DNA of 64,000 nucleotides from Verrucomicrobiota bacterium (lineage in GTDB: Bacteria > Verrucomicrobiota > Verrucomicrobiia > Chthoniobacterales > SZAS-18), in contig JAFEGM010000062.1 in NCBI GenBank assembly GCA_018240025.1, positions 11,907-75,906 on the forward strand, read 5' to 3'. This document shows, piece by piece, positions 18,079 through 25,365 of this stretch. Numbering within the stretch: the first letter of the stretch is position 1; every line of letters starts with the position of its first letter. Below the pieces are notes generated by a model. The model was not told the DNA's origin. It saw only the letters and a program-made list of their open reading frames with translations, and ran no database searches. Position numbers and translations under genes: made by a program.

Positions 18079-18738
18079 GTGCTGACCCAACTTCTCGAGA
18101 ACAACCGCCGCTGGTCCGAGCGGGTGAATGCGCTGGAACCGGACTTCTTCCCCAGCCTCGCCCGCCAGCAGTCGCCGGCCTACCTGTGGATCGGCTGTTC
18201 CGACAGTCGCGTGCCCGCCAACCAGATCTGCGGCCTGCTCCCGGGCGAGATCTTCGTGCATCGGAATGTGGCCAATGTGGTGGTGCATTCCGACCTCAAC
18301 TTCCTCTCGGTGCTGCAGTTCGCGGTCGACCACCTGCACGTGAAGCACATCATCGTCTGCGGCCACCACGGCTGCGGCGGCGTGCGCGCGGCCTGGGAGG
18401 ATCGGAGCCTCGGCCTGGCCGACAACTGGTTGCGCCACGTGCAGGACGTGCGCCACAAGCACATCGGCCGGCTGGCCAAGCTCGCGCCCGAGCTCTGCCA
18501 GGTCGACCACCTCTGCAAGCTCAACGCCATCGAGCAGGCCGCCAACGTCTGCCAGACGACCGTCGTGCGCGACGCCTGGCGCCGCGGACAGAAGGTCGCC
18601 GTCCACGCCTGGGTCTACCGCCTGACCGATGGACTGGTCGAAGACCTCCAGTTCTCCGTCGACAGCGAAGACGGCCTCGCGCCGGTGCTGGAGCGCGCGC
18701 TGTCGCGGCTGGACGCCTTGGGGAAGGAAGAAGGGTGA
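18079..18738 (+). CDS. Beta-class carbonic anhydrase
   Basis: 219 residues. Zinc ligands and the active site are intact: CSDSR (Cys with the Asp-Arg dyad) and CGHHGCGG (His and Cys). PGEIFVHRNVANVV and FAVDHLHVKHIIV are typical. It interconverts CO2 and bicarbonate in the cytoplasm. A GTG start at 18079 is used because the family helix LTQLLENNRRW begins immediately. It is divergent from the M48-helicase unit (89 bp between). The last residues (LGKEEG and stop) fall inside an inverted repeat that starts at 18721. Confidence 0.9.
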   Translation: MLTQLLENNRRWSERVNALEPDFFPSLARQQSPAYLWIGCSDSRVPANQICGLLPGEIFVHRNVANVVVHSDLNFLSVLQFAVDHLHVKHIIVCGHHGCGGVRAAWEDRSLGLADNWLRHVQDVRHKHIGRLAKLAPELCQVDHLCKLNAIEQAANVCQTTVVRDAWRRGQKVAVHAWVYRLTDGLVEDLQFSVDSEDGLAPVLERALSRLDALGKEEG

Positions 18739-18806
18739 AGGAGGAAGGACGAAAGGGGCGCGCCTGGGTCGCCTGCCCCTTCTTCCTTGCGCCATCCTCC
18801 TTCCCA
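18721..18806. repeat. Long imperfect inverted repeat between carbonic anhydrase and tyrS
   Basis: A purine-rich left arm begins GGGAAGGAAGAAGG (18721) and runs through AAGGAGGAAGG to GGGGC near 18759. The right arm, read in reverse from 18806, begins GGGAAGGAGGATGG and runs through AAGGAAGAAGG to GGGGC. The arms pair apart from a six-base insertion in the left arm. The carbonic anhydrase stop codon (18736-18738) lies in the left arm. It could act as a hairpin at the transcript end. I do not call it a classic terminator because no T tract follows. Confidence 0.65.
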
Positions 18807-18828
18807 GCGGACCTCTCCGGCCCGATTT

Positions 18829-20007
18829 ATGAACGCCCCGTCCGTCTCGCCCGAGGAAGCGCTGGAGCAACTCAAGCGCGGTGCCGCCCATTTGGTCAGC
18901 GATGCCGAGTTGCTCGCCCGACTGCAGAAGGGGCAGAAGCTGCGGGTCAAGCTGGGCGTCGATCCGACCTCGCCCGATCTGCATCTGGGCCACTCGCTGC
19001 CCCTGGCCAAGCTGGCGCAGTTCCAGGAGATGGGTCACCAGGCCGTGCTGATCATCGGCGGCTTCACCGCGTTGATCGGCGATCCCTCGGGCCGCACCAG
19101 CACGCGTCCGCCGCTCACGCGGGAGCAAATTGAGGCGAATGCGGAAACCTATCGCAAGCAGGCCTTCAAGATGCTCGACCCGGAGCGCACGGAGATCGTC
19201 AACAACGCCGACTGGCTCGGGCAGCTCAACTTCGAGCAGGTCATCCGCCTGAACAGCCGCGTGACGCTGCAGCAGATGCTCCAGCGCGAGGACTTCAAGG
19301 CGCGCATCGCCAACGACCAGCCGGTCCGGGTGCACGAGATCCAGTACCCGATCATGCAGGGCTGGGATTCCGTCATGGTCCGCGCCGACGTCGAGCTGGG
19401 CGGCAGCGACCAGCTCTTCAACTGCCTCGTCGGCCGCGACTTCCAGGTCCAGGAAGGCCAGGCGCCGCAGATCGTGCTGACCACGCCGATCCTCGAAGGC
19501 CTCGACGGCGTGAAGAAGATGTCGAAGAGCCTGCAGAACTACATCGGCCTGACCGACGCGCCCGGCGACATGTTCGGAAAGGCCATGAGCATTACGGACG
19601 AGCTGATGGCGCGCTACTACGAGCTCCTCTTCCACGAGCAGCTCGACGCGGCGATGCACCCGATGGAGGCGAAGAAGCAGCTGGCCGCGCGCCTCGTCGC
19701 CCGCTTCCACAGCGCCGCGGAGGCGAAGAGCGCGCGGGAGGAATTCGAGGCGCGGTTCAGCAAGAAGGACCTCGAGAGCGCGGATCTGCCGGTCGTGACG
19801 CTCGGGTCAGTCGATGCCGTCAGCGCCGTGGTGAACGCCTTCCTGCAGGGCTTCCAGGTGACCAAGTCGCGCGGCGACGCCCGCCGGCTGATCGAAGGCG
19901 GCGGCGTCACCTGGCGCGGCGAGAAGCTGACCGATCCCAAGGCGGTGGTCGCCTTCGAGAGCCCCGGCATTCTCAAGCTCGACAAGCGGCACGCGGTCAA
20001 GGTCTGA
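18829..20007 (+). CDS. tyrS: Tyrosine-tRNA ligase
   Basis: 392 residues. Class I synthetase signatures: the HIGH-like LHLGHS after VDPTSPD, KKMSKS near residue 230, and a C-terminal S4 RNA-binding domain (LIEGGGVTWRGEKLTD). The tyrosine/ATP-pocket segment IIGGFTALIGDPSGR is normal. Charges tRNA-Tyr in the cytoplasm. The ATG at 18829 precedes the family start. It ends convergently with the AAA ATPase gene, overlapping by 11 bp. Housekeeping gene. Confidence 0.96.
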   Translation: MNAPSVSPEEALEQLKRGAAHLVSDAELLARLQKGQKLRVKLGVDPTSPDLHLGHSLPLAKLAQFQEMGHQAVLIIGGFTALIGDPSGRTSTRPPLTREQIEANAETYRKQAFKMLDPERTEIVNNADWLGQLNFEQVIRLNSRVTLQQMLQREDFKARIANDQPVRVHEIQYPIMQGWDSVMVRADVELGGSDQLFNCLVGRDFQVQEGQAPQIVLTTPILEGLDGVKKMSKSLQNYIGLTDAPGDMFGKAMSITDELMARYYELLFHEQLDAAMHPMEAKKQLAARLVARFHSAAEAKSAREEFEARFSKKDLESADLPVVTLGSVDAVSAVVNAFLQGFQVTKSRGDARRLIEGGGVTWRGEKLTDPKAVVAFESPGILKLDKRHAVKV

Positions 20008-21523
20008 CCTCGCCGGCCGCCCGTGGCGGGAGCAGCCCGAGCAACTCCAGCACCACCGCGCGACGTTCGGGCGCCAGGCGGTGGAGGTGATCCACATCGG
20101 CATGCGCGCGGAAGGCATCGGCCAGCGTGGCGCAACGCGGCGGGCCCGGCAGCGCCGCGAGAGCGTCGACTGCCTCCGCAACCGTAGTCAGGCGGGCGTG
20201 AGCGAGCAGAGCGGCGCTGAGGCGGATGGGGGCATCGGCCGCAGCGCGCACGCGCTGGGTGGAGGCAATGACTGCCGCGGCCGCGGGAGCCGCTGACTTC
20301 CGCGAGTTCGAGCCGACGTCCCGCGGCGAGCCGAGCTTGGACTCGCCGTGGGCTGGATGCAGCGCGCCCAGGACCTGCACGAATTCCTCAAGCCGGACGC
20401 GGGCCGCTCCGCCGTGGCGCAGCAGGTAGTGCAGATTGGCGGGTCGGTCCGCCAGCAGGTAGGACTTCCGTCCACCCGGCGGCTGAGTCTCCACGATCAC
20501 GCCCCGGCGCGTCAGTTCCTTCAGCACCGCGCTGACCAGGTTGCTGGCGAGCCGCGTGCGGGCGGCGAGTTGCGCGGTTCCGACGGGGTCCCAGGCCAGC
20601 GCCACCGCCGCGTAGACGCGCTGCTGCTGCGCCGAGAGCGCGGCCATGGCGGCTTCGAACTCGGGTGCCGCAGCATCGAGCAGCGACCAAAGCAGCGCCT
20701 GCAAGTCGAGGCGCGGATGTTCCACCGACGCGCGGAAGGCCAGCTTCAGCAGGCGCGGACGCCCGGCGGTGAGGAGATGGAGCGCAGGGCCCCATCCGGT
20801 GCCGTGCTCGGCGGACCGGAACAGACGCGCCGACCCATGGATTCGAGCCAGCGCCTGCCAGCTCTTGACCGTCTCCGCCGGCGTCAGCGGCGCCAGCGGA
20901 AAGACGCGAAAGAGATCGAAGAGCGGCTGGTCCACGTGGGCCACCTCCTCGAACTGCTCTCCGGCGGTACCCACCCACACGACGCGGGGATCACGCAGCA
21001 GGAACTCGCGCAGTCGCTGCTGCGCGCGGCCGTCGAAGGCAGCGAGGAGGTCGTTCATCTCGTCCACCAGCAGCAGCGCGCGCCGGCCGGATCGGTCGAT
21101 GCGCTCCAGCAGCGCGTGTCTGGCGGACGCCTCCAGTTCGGCCTCGGGCTGCGCGAGCAGACGCTCGAACTCTTCCTCGGTGGCGCCGGTCGCCTCGTGC
21201 CAGCGCCGGAGCGCCTCCAGCCAGAAGCCTGCGAGGTCTCCCACCCGGTGGCTCGCCGTGCTCAGCACCAGCGGTAGCCACTGGCTTCGCAGTTTGCCGT
21301 CGCTCTCCACCCGCCGCGCCAGCGCCCACAGCATGGTCGTCTTGCCGAGTCCGCGGCCGCCGACCAGCAGCACATGCTGTGGCGGCTTCCCGGGCGCATT
21401 GCCGCGCACGAGGCCGACCAGCGTGTCGAGCAGCGGCCCGCGCGCGACGCATTCCGCCAGCAACGTTTCGGGCGCGAGCAGTCCCGGCAGCTGGATCAAT
21501 ATCGGTGCGGACGCGCGCATCAC
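19997..21523 (-). CDS. AAA ATPase with winged-helix region, second gene of a two-ATPase unit
   Basis: 508 residues. P-loop LLVGGRGLGKTTML near residue 53, Walker B ALLLVDEMNDLL near 150, a sensor-like WVGTAGEQ, then a winged-helix segment (MAALSAQQQRVYAAVALAWD; LVSAVLKELTRRGVIVE). The final 150 residues are low in recognisable structure. This is the ORC/STAND-like ATPase style found in many archaeal and bacterial stress or defence proteins. Its start overlaps the stop of the upstream ATPase by 4 nt (ATGA), giving coupled translation. Function unknown. Confidence 0.75.
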   Translation of the reverse strand: MMRASAPILIQLPGLLAPETLLAECVARGPLLDTLVGLVRGNAPGKPPQHVLLVGGRGLGKTTMLWALARRVESDGKLRSQWLPLVLSTASHRVGDLAGFWLEALRRWHEATGATEEEFERLLAQPEAELEASARHALLERIDRSGRRALLLVDEMNDLLAAFDGRAQQRLREFLLRDPRVVWVGTAGEQFEEVAHVDQPLFDLFRVFPLAPLTPAETVKSWQALARIHGSARLFRSAEHGTGWGPALHLLTAGRPRLLKLAFRASVEHPRLDLQALLWSLLDAAAPEFEAAMAALSAQQQRVYAAVALAWDPVGTAQLAARTRLASNLVSAVLKELTRRGVIVETQPPGGRKSYLLADRPANLHYLLRHGGAARVRLEEFVQVLGALHPAHGESKLGSPRDVGSNSRKSAAPAAAAVIASTQRVRAAADAPIRLSAALLAHARLTTVAEAVDALAALPGPPRCATLADAFRAHADVDHLHRLAPERRAVVLELLGLLPPRAAGEVRP

Positions 21524-22692
21524 GGGTGGCGCCGCCAGTAGTCGCGCAGGATGTGGGAGGCGAAGCGGTAGCGGCGTTCCGCCGTCTGGTCGCGGACGAC
21601 ATAGCCGTCGTGCTCGAGGGTCTCCAGCACCGTGTGGCGATCGCCTTCCACCTGCGCGCGATGCAACGGATCGGGGACGAGTTCCGCGTGGACGCGCTCC
21701 ACCTCCTCGGCCGTCAGTCCGGCCGGCGCCTCCAGCCGCCGCAGCACCGCCTGCGCAAGCAGCAGTTCGGCGGGCGTGAAGATCGCGCGCAGCCGTTCGC
21801 GCATGTTCCGACAGAACTCGTTCCGCGAGCTGGTGATCTCCTCCTCGTAGAGCCGCGCCAGATGCGCCTTCTCGCCCGTGACGGCATCGCGCGGATGCTG
21901 CTGCAGCGCGGCGACGAAGAGCTGGAGGAAATACGGCCAGGTGCTGCCGAGCAGCGCGATCACCTCCCGGCGGCCTTCCGCCGAGAGGGCGATGCCGTTG
22001 TCGCGCGTCAGGCGTTCGAGGAAGGACTCCGCTTCCGCCGACGAGAGCGGCGTGATGCGGATCTGCTCGAGGTCGTTGACGGTCGAGCCGAGGCCGAGCC
22101 GCCGCACCACGCCCGCCAGGCCGATGGAGCCGGTGAGGACGAAGCGGACCGGCCGGCGCACCGCCTCGATGCGCAGCTGCCGGAACCAGGAGAGAAACTG
22201 CCGCGCTGGCTCGGGCGCGAGGTTCTGCACGAACCAGGGAAACTCATCGAGCAGGAACGCCAGCGGCACCTCCGACTCCCGCAGCAGGCGGGCGAATTCT
22301 TCGCCCAGCGCGCGAAAATCCGGCGTCGGCGCGGGTGCCAGTTCGGCCGAGGCACCGAGGATGGTGAATTTGCGCACCCGCACGGCGAAGGCGTCCCACA
22401 GCCGGCGGAGCTGCTTCGCCGCCGCGCCGCCCTGCTCGAGGCGCGCGCTGCTCGCCTCCAGCACGGCCAGCAGCCACTGCTCGGGCGTGAAGCAATGCTC
22501 CACGTCGCAGTAGACCGGCAAAAACTTCCCCGGCGCGGCCGCCAGCGCGAGCAGCTGCGAGGTCTTGCCGGTGCGGCGCGGGCCCAGAAAGGCGACCGAA
22601 CCCCGCGTCAGCGCCGCCTGCAGTTGGGCCGTCAGCTCCGGTCGTTCGAAGTGGTCGGCATCGACCACCGGCGGACCCACGCGGATTTCCAT
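21520..22692 (-). CDS. AAA ATPase (archaeal-ATPase-like), first gene of a two-ATPase unit
   Basis: 390 residues. FLGPRRTGKTSQLLAL (Walker A, near 35), LAFLLDEFPWFVQ (Walker B), RFVLTGSIGLAGVVRR (sensor), then a helical lid and a C-terminal winged helix (HTVLETLEHDGYVVRDQTAERRYRF; SHILRDYWRR). This combination is characteristic of the archaeal-type ATPases that often lie in accessory regions. It is the promoter-proximal gene of the pair. The start is preceded by nested palindromes (22705-22754). Partner or substrate is not evident. Confidence 0.8.
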   Translation of the reverse strand: MEIRVGPPVVDADHFERPELTAQLQAALTRGSVAFLGPRRTGKTSQLLALAAAPGKFLPVYCDVEHCFTPEQWLLAVLEASSARLEQGGAAAKQLRRLWDAFAVRVRKFTILGASAELAPAPTPDFRALGEEFARLLRESEVPLAFLLDEFPWFVQNLAPEPARQFLSWFRQLRIEAVRRPVRFVLTGSIGLAGVVRRLGLGSTVNDLEQIRITPLSSAEAESFLERLTRDNGIALSAEGRREVIALLGSTWPYFLQLFVAALQQHPRDAVTGEKAHLARLYEEEITSSRNEFCRNMRERLRAIFTPAELLLAQAVLRRLEAPAGLTAEEVERVHAELVPDPLHRAQVEGDRHTVLETLEHDGYVVRDQTAERRYRFASHILRDYWRRHP

Positions 22693-22704
22693 GACCTCAG
22701 TTTA

Positions 22705-22754
22705 GGCAATGATTGCGCTGCGCAATAAAAACATTGCGCAATGACACCATTGCC
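22705..22754. promoter_or_regulatory. Nested palindromes upstream of the ATPase pair (candidate operator)
   Basis: In the 81 bp between der and the ATPase start there are GGCAAT (22705-22710) and its complement ATTGCC (22749-22754) enclosing ATTGCGC-T-GCGCAAT (22712-22726) and the perfect palindrome ATTGCGCAAT (22733-22742). The AT content is much higher than in the surroundings. No T tract follows on the minus strand, so it is not a der terminator. It may be the binding site of a dimeric regulator, possibly one of the winged-helix ATPases themselves. Confidence 0.55.
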
Positions 22755-22773
22755 AAAGACCGAAGCGAGGACG

Positions 22774-24216
22774 TCACTCCGCCTTCGCCCGACCCCGCAG
22801 CCGGATGCTGAGCGGCAGGCCGGCGAAGCCGTATTCCTCGCGGATCTTCATCTCGAGGTACCGACGGTAGCTGTCGGTCAGCAGGGCCGGGTCATTGCAG
22901 AAGAAGATGAACCGCGGGATGGGCACGGGCGTGGCCGCGGCCTCGTCCGGGGCGCGGGTCACGTAGAGCAGCTTGAACCGCTTCAGCGCCACGGTGGGCG
23001 GCGGCTGGCGCTCGATCGCCTGCTGCAGCAGCCGGTTGAGCGGCCCGGTCGGCGTGGGCGTAGCGGCCGACGCGCGCAGGTTCTCGACCGCCTGGAAGAC
23101 CTTGCCCGCGCCGCGCTTCTCGATGGCCGTGGTCGCCACGATGGGCGCGTGGGCCAGGAAGAAGAGGTCGGCGCTGGCGGCCTCGAGGAACTCCTTGCGG
23201 AACTCGCGCATGGCCTTCTCGCCGCGCCCCTTCTCGACCAGGTCCCACTTGTTCACCACCAGGACGACGGGTTTGCCGGCCTTCTGCACCAGGCCGCCGA
23301 TGGTGCGGTCCATGCGTGTGACGCCCTCGGCGCCGTCGATCACCAGCACGCAGACGTCGGCGCGCTCGATGCTCTTCTCCGAGCGCATCACGCTGAAGAC
23401 CTCGGCCGACGTCTTGTGCCGGCCGCGATGGCGAATGCCCGCGGTGTCGATGAGCACGTAGCGCTTGCCGTTGAAGACGTGCGGGATGTCGATGGCGTCG
23501 CGCGTCGTGCCCGAGATCTCGCTCACGATGGTGCGGTCGTCCTTGAGGATGGCGTTGGTCAGCGACGACTTGCCGACGTTCGGCCGCCCGATGATGGCCA
23601 CGCGCGGCACGCGGCGCTTCTTCGGCCGGCCTTTGGCATCGAGTTCCTCCGCGTCCTCGTCCGTCTCCTCGACCTCAACCGGCTCCGGCAGCTGGGCCTC
23701 GACCCGCGCCACGAGTTCCGGAATGCCGCGTCCGTGGGCCGCACTGACGCTGACGGGATTGTCGAACCCAAGTCGCGCGAAATCGGCCACCAGCGGATTG
23801 TGCTTCGACTGATCGAGCTTGTTGACCACCAGCAGCACCGGCACGTCCTGGCGGCGCAGGTATTTGGCGAGGTCCGCGTCCGCGTTCTGCAGCCCGGCGC
23901 GTCCGTCCACCACGAGCAGCACGAGCGAGGCCGCGGCCACCGCCAGTTCCGCCTCGCTGCGCACGCGGTCGGCGAACTGCTCGTCGGCCACCTCGCCGAT
24001 GCCGCCCGTGTCGATGATGTCGAACGGCGCCGCCCCCAGCCGGCATTCGGCCACGATGCGGTCGCGCGTGATGCCGGGCTGGTCATGGACGATGGCGATG
24101 AACTCGCCGGCCAGACGGTTGAAGAGCGCGGACTTGCCGACGTTCGGTCGGCCCACGATGGCCACCGTCCGCGGGTTGGCGGTGGCGGGAGGATCGGCGC
24201 GACGGTCGGAAGGCAT
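22774..24216 (-). CDS. der: Ribosome biogenesis GTPase Der (EngA)
   Basis: 480 residues with the diagnostic tandem GTPase domains: G1 VGRPNVGKSALFNRL near residue 21 and IGRPNVGKSSLTNAI near 215, with switch and G3/G4 motifs in each (DTGG, NKLD; DTAG, NKWD). They are joined by an acidic linker (EETDEDAEELD) and followed by a KH-like C-terminal domain. Acts in 50S subunit maturation. It is upstream of the ATPase pair but separated from it by a palindrome-rich intergenic region. Confidence 0.96.
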   Translation of the reverse strand: MPSDRRADPPATANPRTVAIVGRPNVGKSALFNRLAGEFIAIVHDQPGITRDRIVAECRLGAAPFDIIDTGGIGEVADEQFADRVRSEAELAVAAASLVLLVVDGRAGLQNADADLAKYLRRQDVPVLLVVNKLDQSKHNPLVADFARLGFDNPVSVSAAHGRGIPELVARVEAQLPEPVEVEETDEDAEELDAKGRPKKRRVPRVAIIGRPNVGKSSLTNAILKDDRTIVSEISGTTRDAIDIPHVFNGKRYVLIDTAGIRHRGRHKTSAEVFSVMRSEKSIERADVCVLVIDGAEGVTRMDRTIGGLVQKAGKPVVLVVNKWDLVEKGRGEKAMREFRKEFLEAASADLFFLAHAPIVATTAIEKRGAGKVFQAVENLRASAATPTPTGPLNRLLQQAIERQPPPTVALKRFKLLYVTRAPDEAAATPVPIPRFIFFCNDPALLTDSYRRYLEMKIREEYGFAGLPLSIRLRGRAKAE

Positions 24217-24289
24217 CCCTTCCTTTCGCCCGCGCGGGAGTCAGCGGCAACCGGTTCGATTCCCTGGCAGAGATGCGAAGGCGGAGGAA

Positions 24290-24372
24290 GGCTCACACAA
24301 AGACACAAAGTCACGAAGGATTGAAAGGGCTGCGGTGGTTCCGCTTCGTGCCTTTGTGCCTTCGTGTGAGCC
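24290..24372. repeat. Inverted pair of CRCRAAGN-triplet repeats (no gene between)
   Basis: The left arm 24290-24319 reads GGCTCA then CACAAAGA, CACAAAGT, CACGAAGG. The right arm 24344-24372, reversed, reads GGCTCA then CACGAAGG, CACAAAGG, CACGAAG. The arms match at 26 of 29 positions and enclose 24 nt. It is the same architecture as the arms around the GxxExxY gene (47647-48237), but with A at most of the R positions. It lies between der and the ECF sigma gene and could form a long hairpin. Confidence 0.8.
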
Positions 24373-24443
24373 TCCCCGCGCCAGTGATGGCTTCGCTGCG
24401 ATTTTCCCAGACAAATCCGGGGCATCCGGCGTCTCATCTCCGC

Positions 24444-24938
24444 ATGCCCTCCACCGCGCGCCTGGCCGAGATCTACGACGCGCATGCGGCTGCTCTCTAC
24501 GCCCACCTGCTGAATCTGCTGCGCGACGAGGCGGCGGTGCAGGACGTGCTGCAGGAGGTCTTCCTCCGGCTGGCGCGTGATTCCGCGCCGCTGGATCGGG
24601 CGGCGAACCGCCGCGCCTACCTGCTGCGGCTGGCCCACAATCTGGCGGTCGACACGTTTCGCCGACGCGAAACCCGGACCCGGCGCGAGGCCGATTTCGC
24701 CGCCGTGGCCCTGCTCGAGACACCGGACGACGCCGAAGAAGCTGTGAAGCTCGCGGCCGGAGCCTTGGACGGATTGCCCGAGGAACAGCGCCTGGTCGTG
24801 CAGCTGAAAATCTGGGACGAGCTGACCTTCGCCGAGATCGCCGAGGTCCTCGGCATTTCGCCCAACACTGCCGCCAGCCGCTGGCGTTACGCGCTCGAAA
24901 AACTGCGGGCCGCGCTCGGCGGCGAAACGATTTCGTGA
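24444..24938 (+). CDS. ECF-type RNA polymerase sigma factor (unit 1)
   Basis: 164 residues. The sigma-2 region has AVQDVLQEVFLRLARD and RAYLLRLAHNLAVDTFRRR (-10 recognition). The sigma-4 region has LPEEQRLVVQLKIWDELTFA and IAEVLGISPNTAASRWRYAL (helix-turn-helix for -35). Upstream in-frame residues to 24273 derive from the CACAAAG repeat and are not coding; the ATG at 24444 begins the domain. A small membrane protein follows after 49 bp and probably acts as its anti-sigma factor. Confidence 0.85.
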   Translation: MPSTARLAEIYDAHAAALYAHLLNLLRDEAAVQDVLQEVFLRLARDSAPLDRAANRRAYLLRLAHNLAVDTFRRRETRTRREADFAAVALLETPDDAEEAVKLAAGALDGLPEEQRLVVQLKIWDELTFAEIAEVLGISPNTAASRWRYALEKLRAALGGETIS

Positions 24939-24987
24939 ATCCGCAGACAAATTCGCGCCCCACCGCGTCTTCCCCAAAACGCCGCCC

Positions 24988-25365
24988 ATGACCGACAACG
25001 AAATCGCCCAACGCCTGCGCGCGCTGCCGCGCCGCACACCGCCCGCCGCCTGGCGTCGCGAGATTCTGGCGGCGGTCGAGGCCGCGGCGGAACGGCCGGA
25101 GCCGCTGGGTTGGTGGGCCCGCCTTTTTCAGCCGCGGCCTTTCGGCTGGGCGCTGCTCGCGCTGACCTGGCTCGGGATCATCGTGCTGCAATCGCCCTAT
25201 CGTCCGCCCCGGCCAGCGCACCTCGCGGTGCCGACCGACACCAAGCAACTGCGGGAGCTGCTCCTCGCCCGCCAGCGGCTGGTGCCCGACTTCGATTCGC
25301 CCACGCCCTCGCCGCCGACCAGTCAGCGTTCTGCGCCGCACGGCCGGGCATCTCATTCCACATGA
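24988..25365 (+). CDS. Small one-TM protein, probable non-zinc anti-sigma factor (unit 1)
   Basis: 125 residues. A cytoplasmic N-terminus of about 50 residues (DNEIAQRLRALPRRTPPAAW) precedes one transmembrane helix (WALLALTWLGIIVL, about 52-66). A periplasmic Pro-rich tail follows. There is no HxxxCxxC zinc anti-sigma motif. The position directly after an ECF gene and the topology suggest anti-sigma function, which is inference. The stop overlaps the next start (ATGA). Confidence 0.6.
   Translation: MTDNEIAQRLRALPRRTPPAAWRREILAAVEAAAERPEPLGWWARLFQPRPFGWALLALTWLGIIVLQSPYRPPRPAHLAVPTDTKQLRELLLARQRLVPDFDSPTPSPPTSQRSAPHGRASHST

Noticed and set aside
22712-22742. Terminator of der
   Set aside because: On the minus strand no T tract follows the palindromes, and they lie within the promoter-proximal region of the ATPase gene.
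24249-24272. GGTTCGATTCC, a tRNA T-loop-like string
   Set aside because: The flanking bases do not form a T stem (only two pairs), and no acceptor or anticodon arms are found. The region joins der and the CACAAAG repeats.
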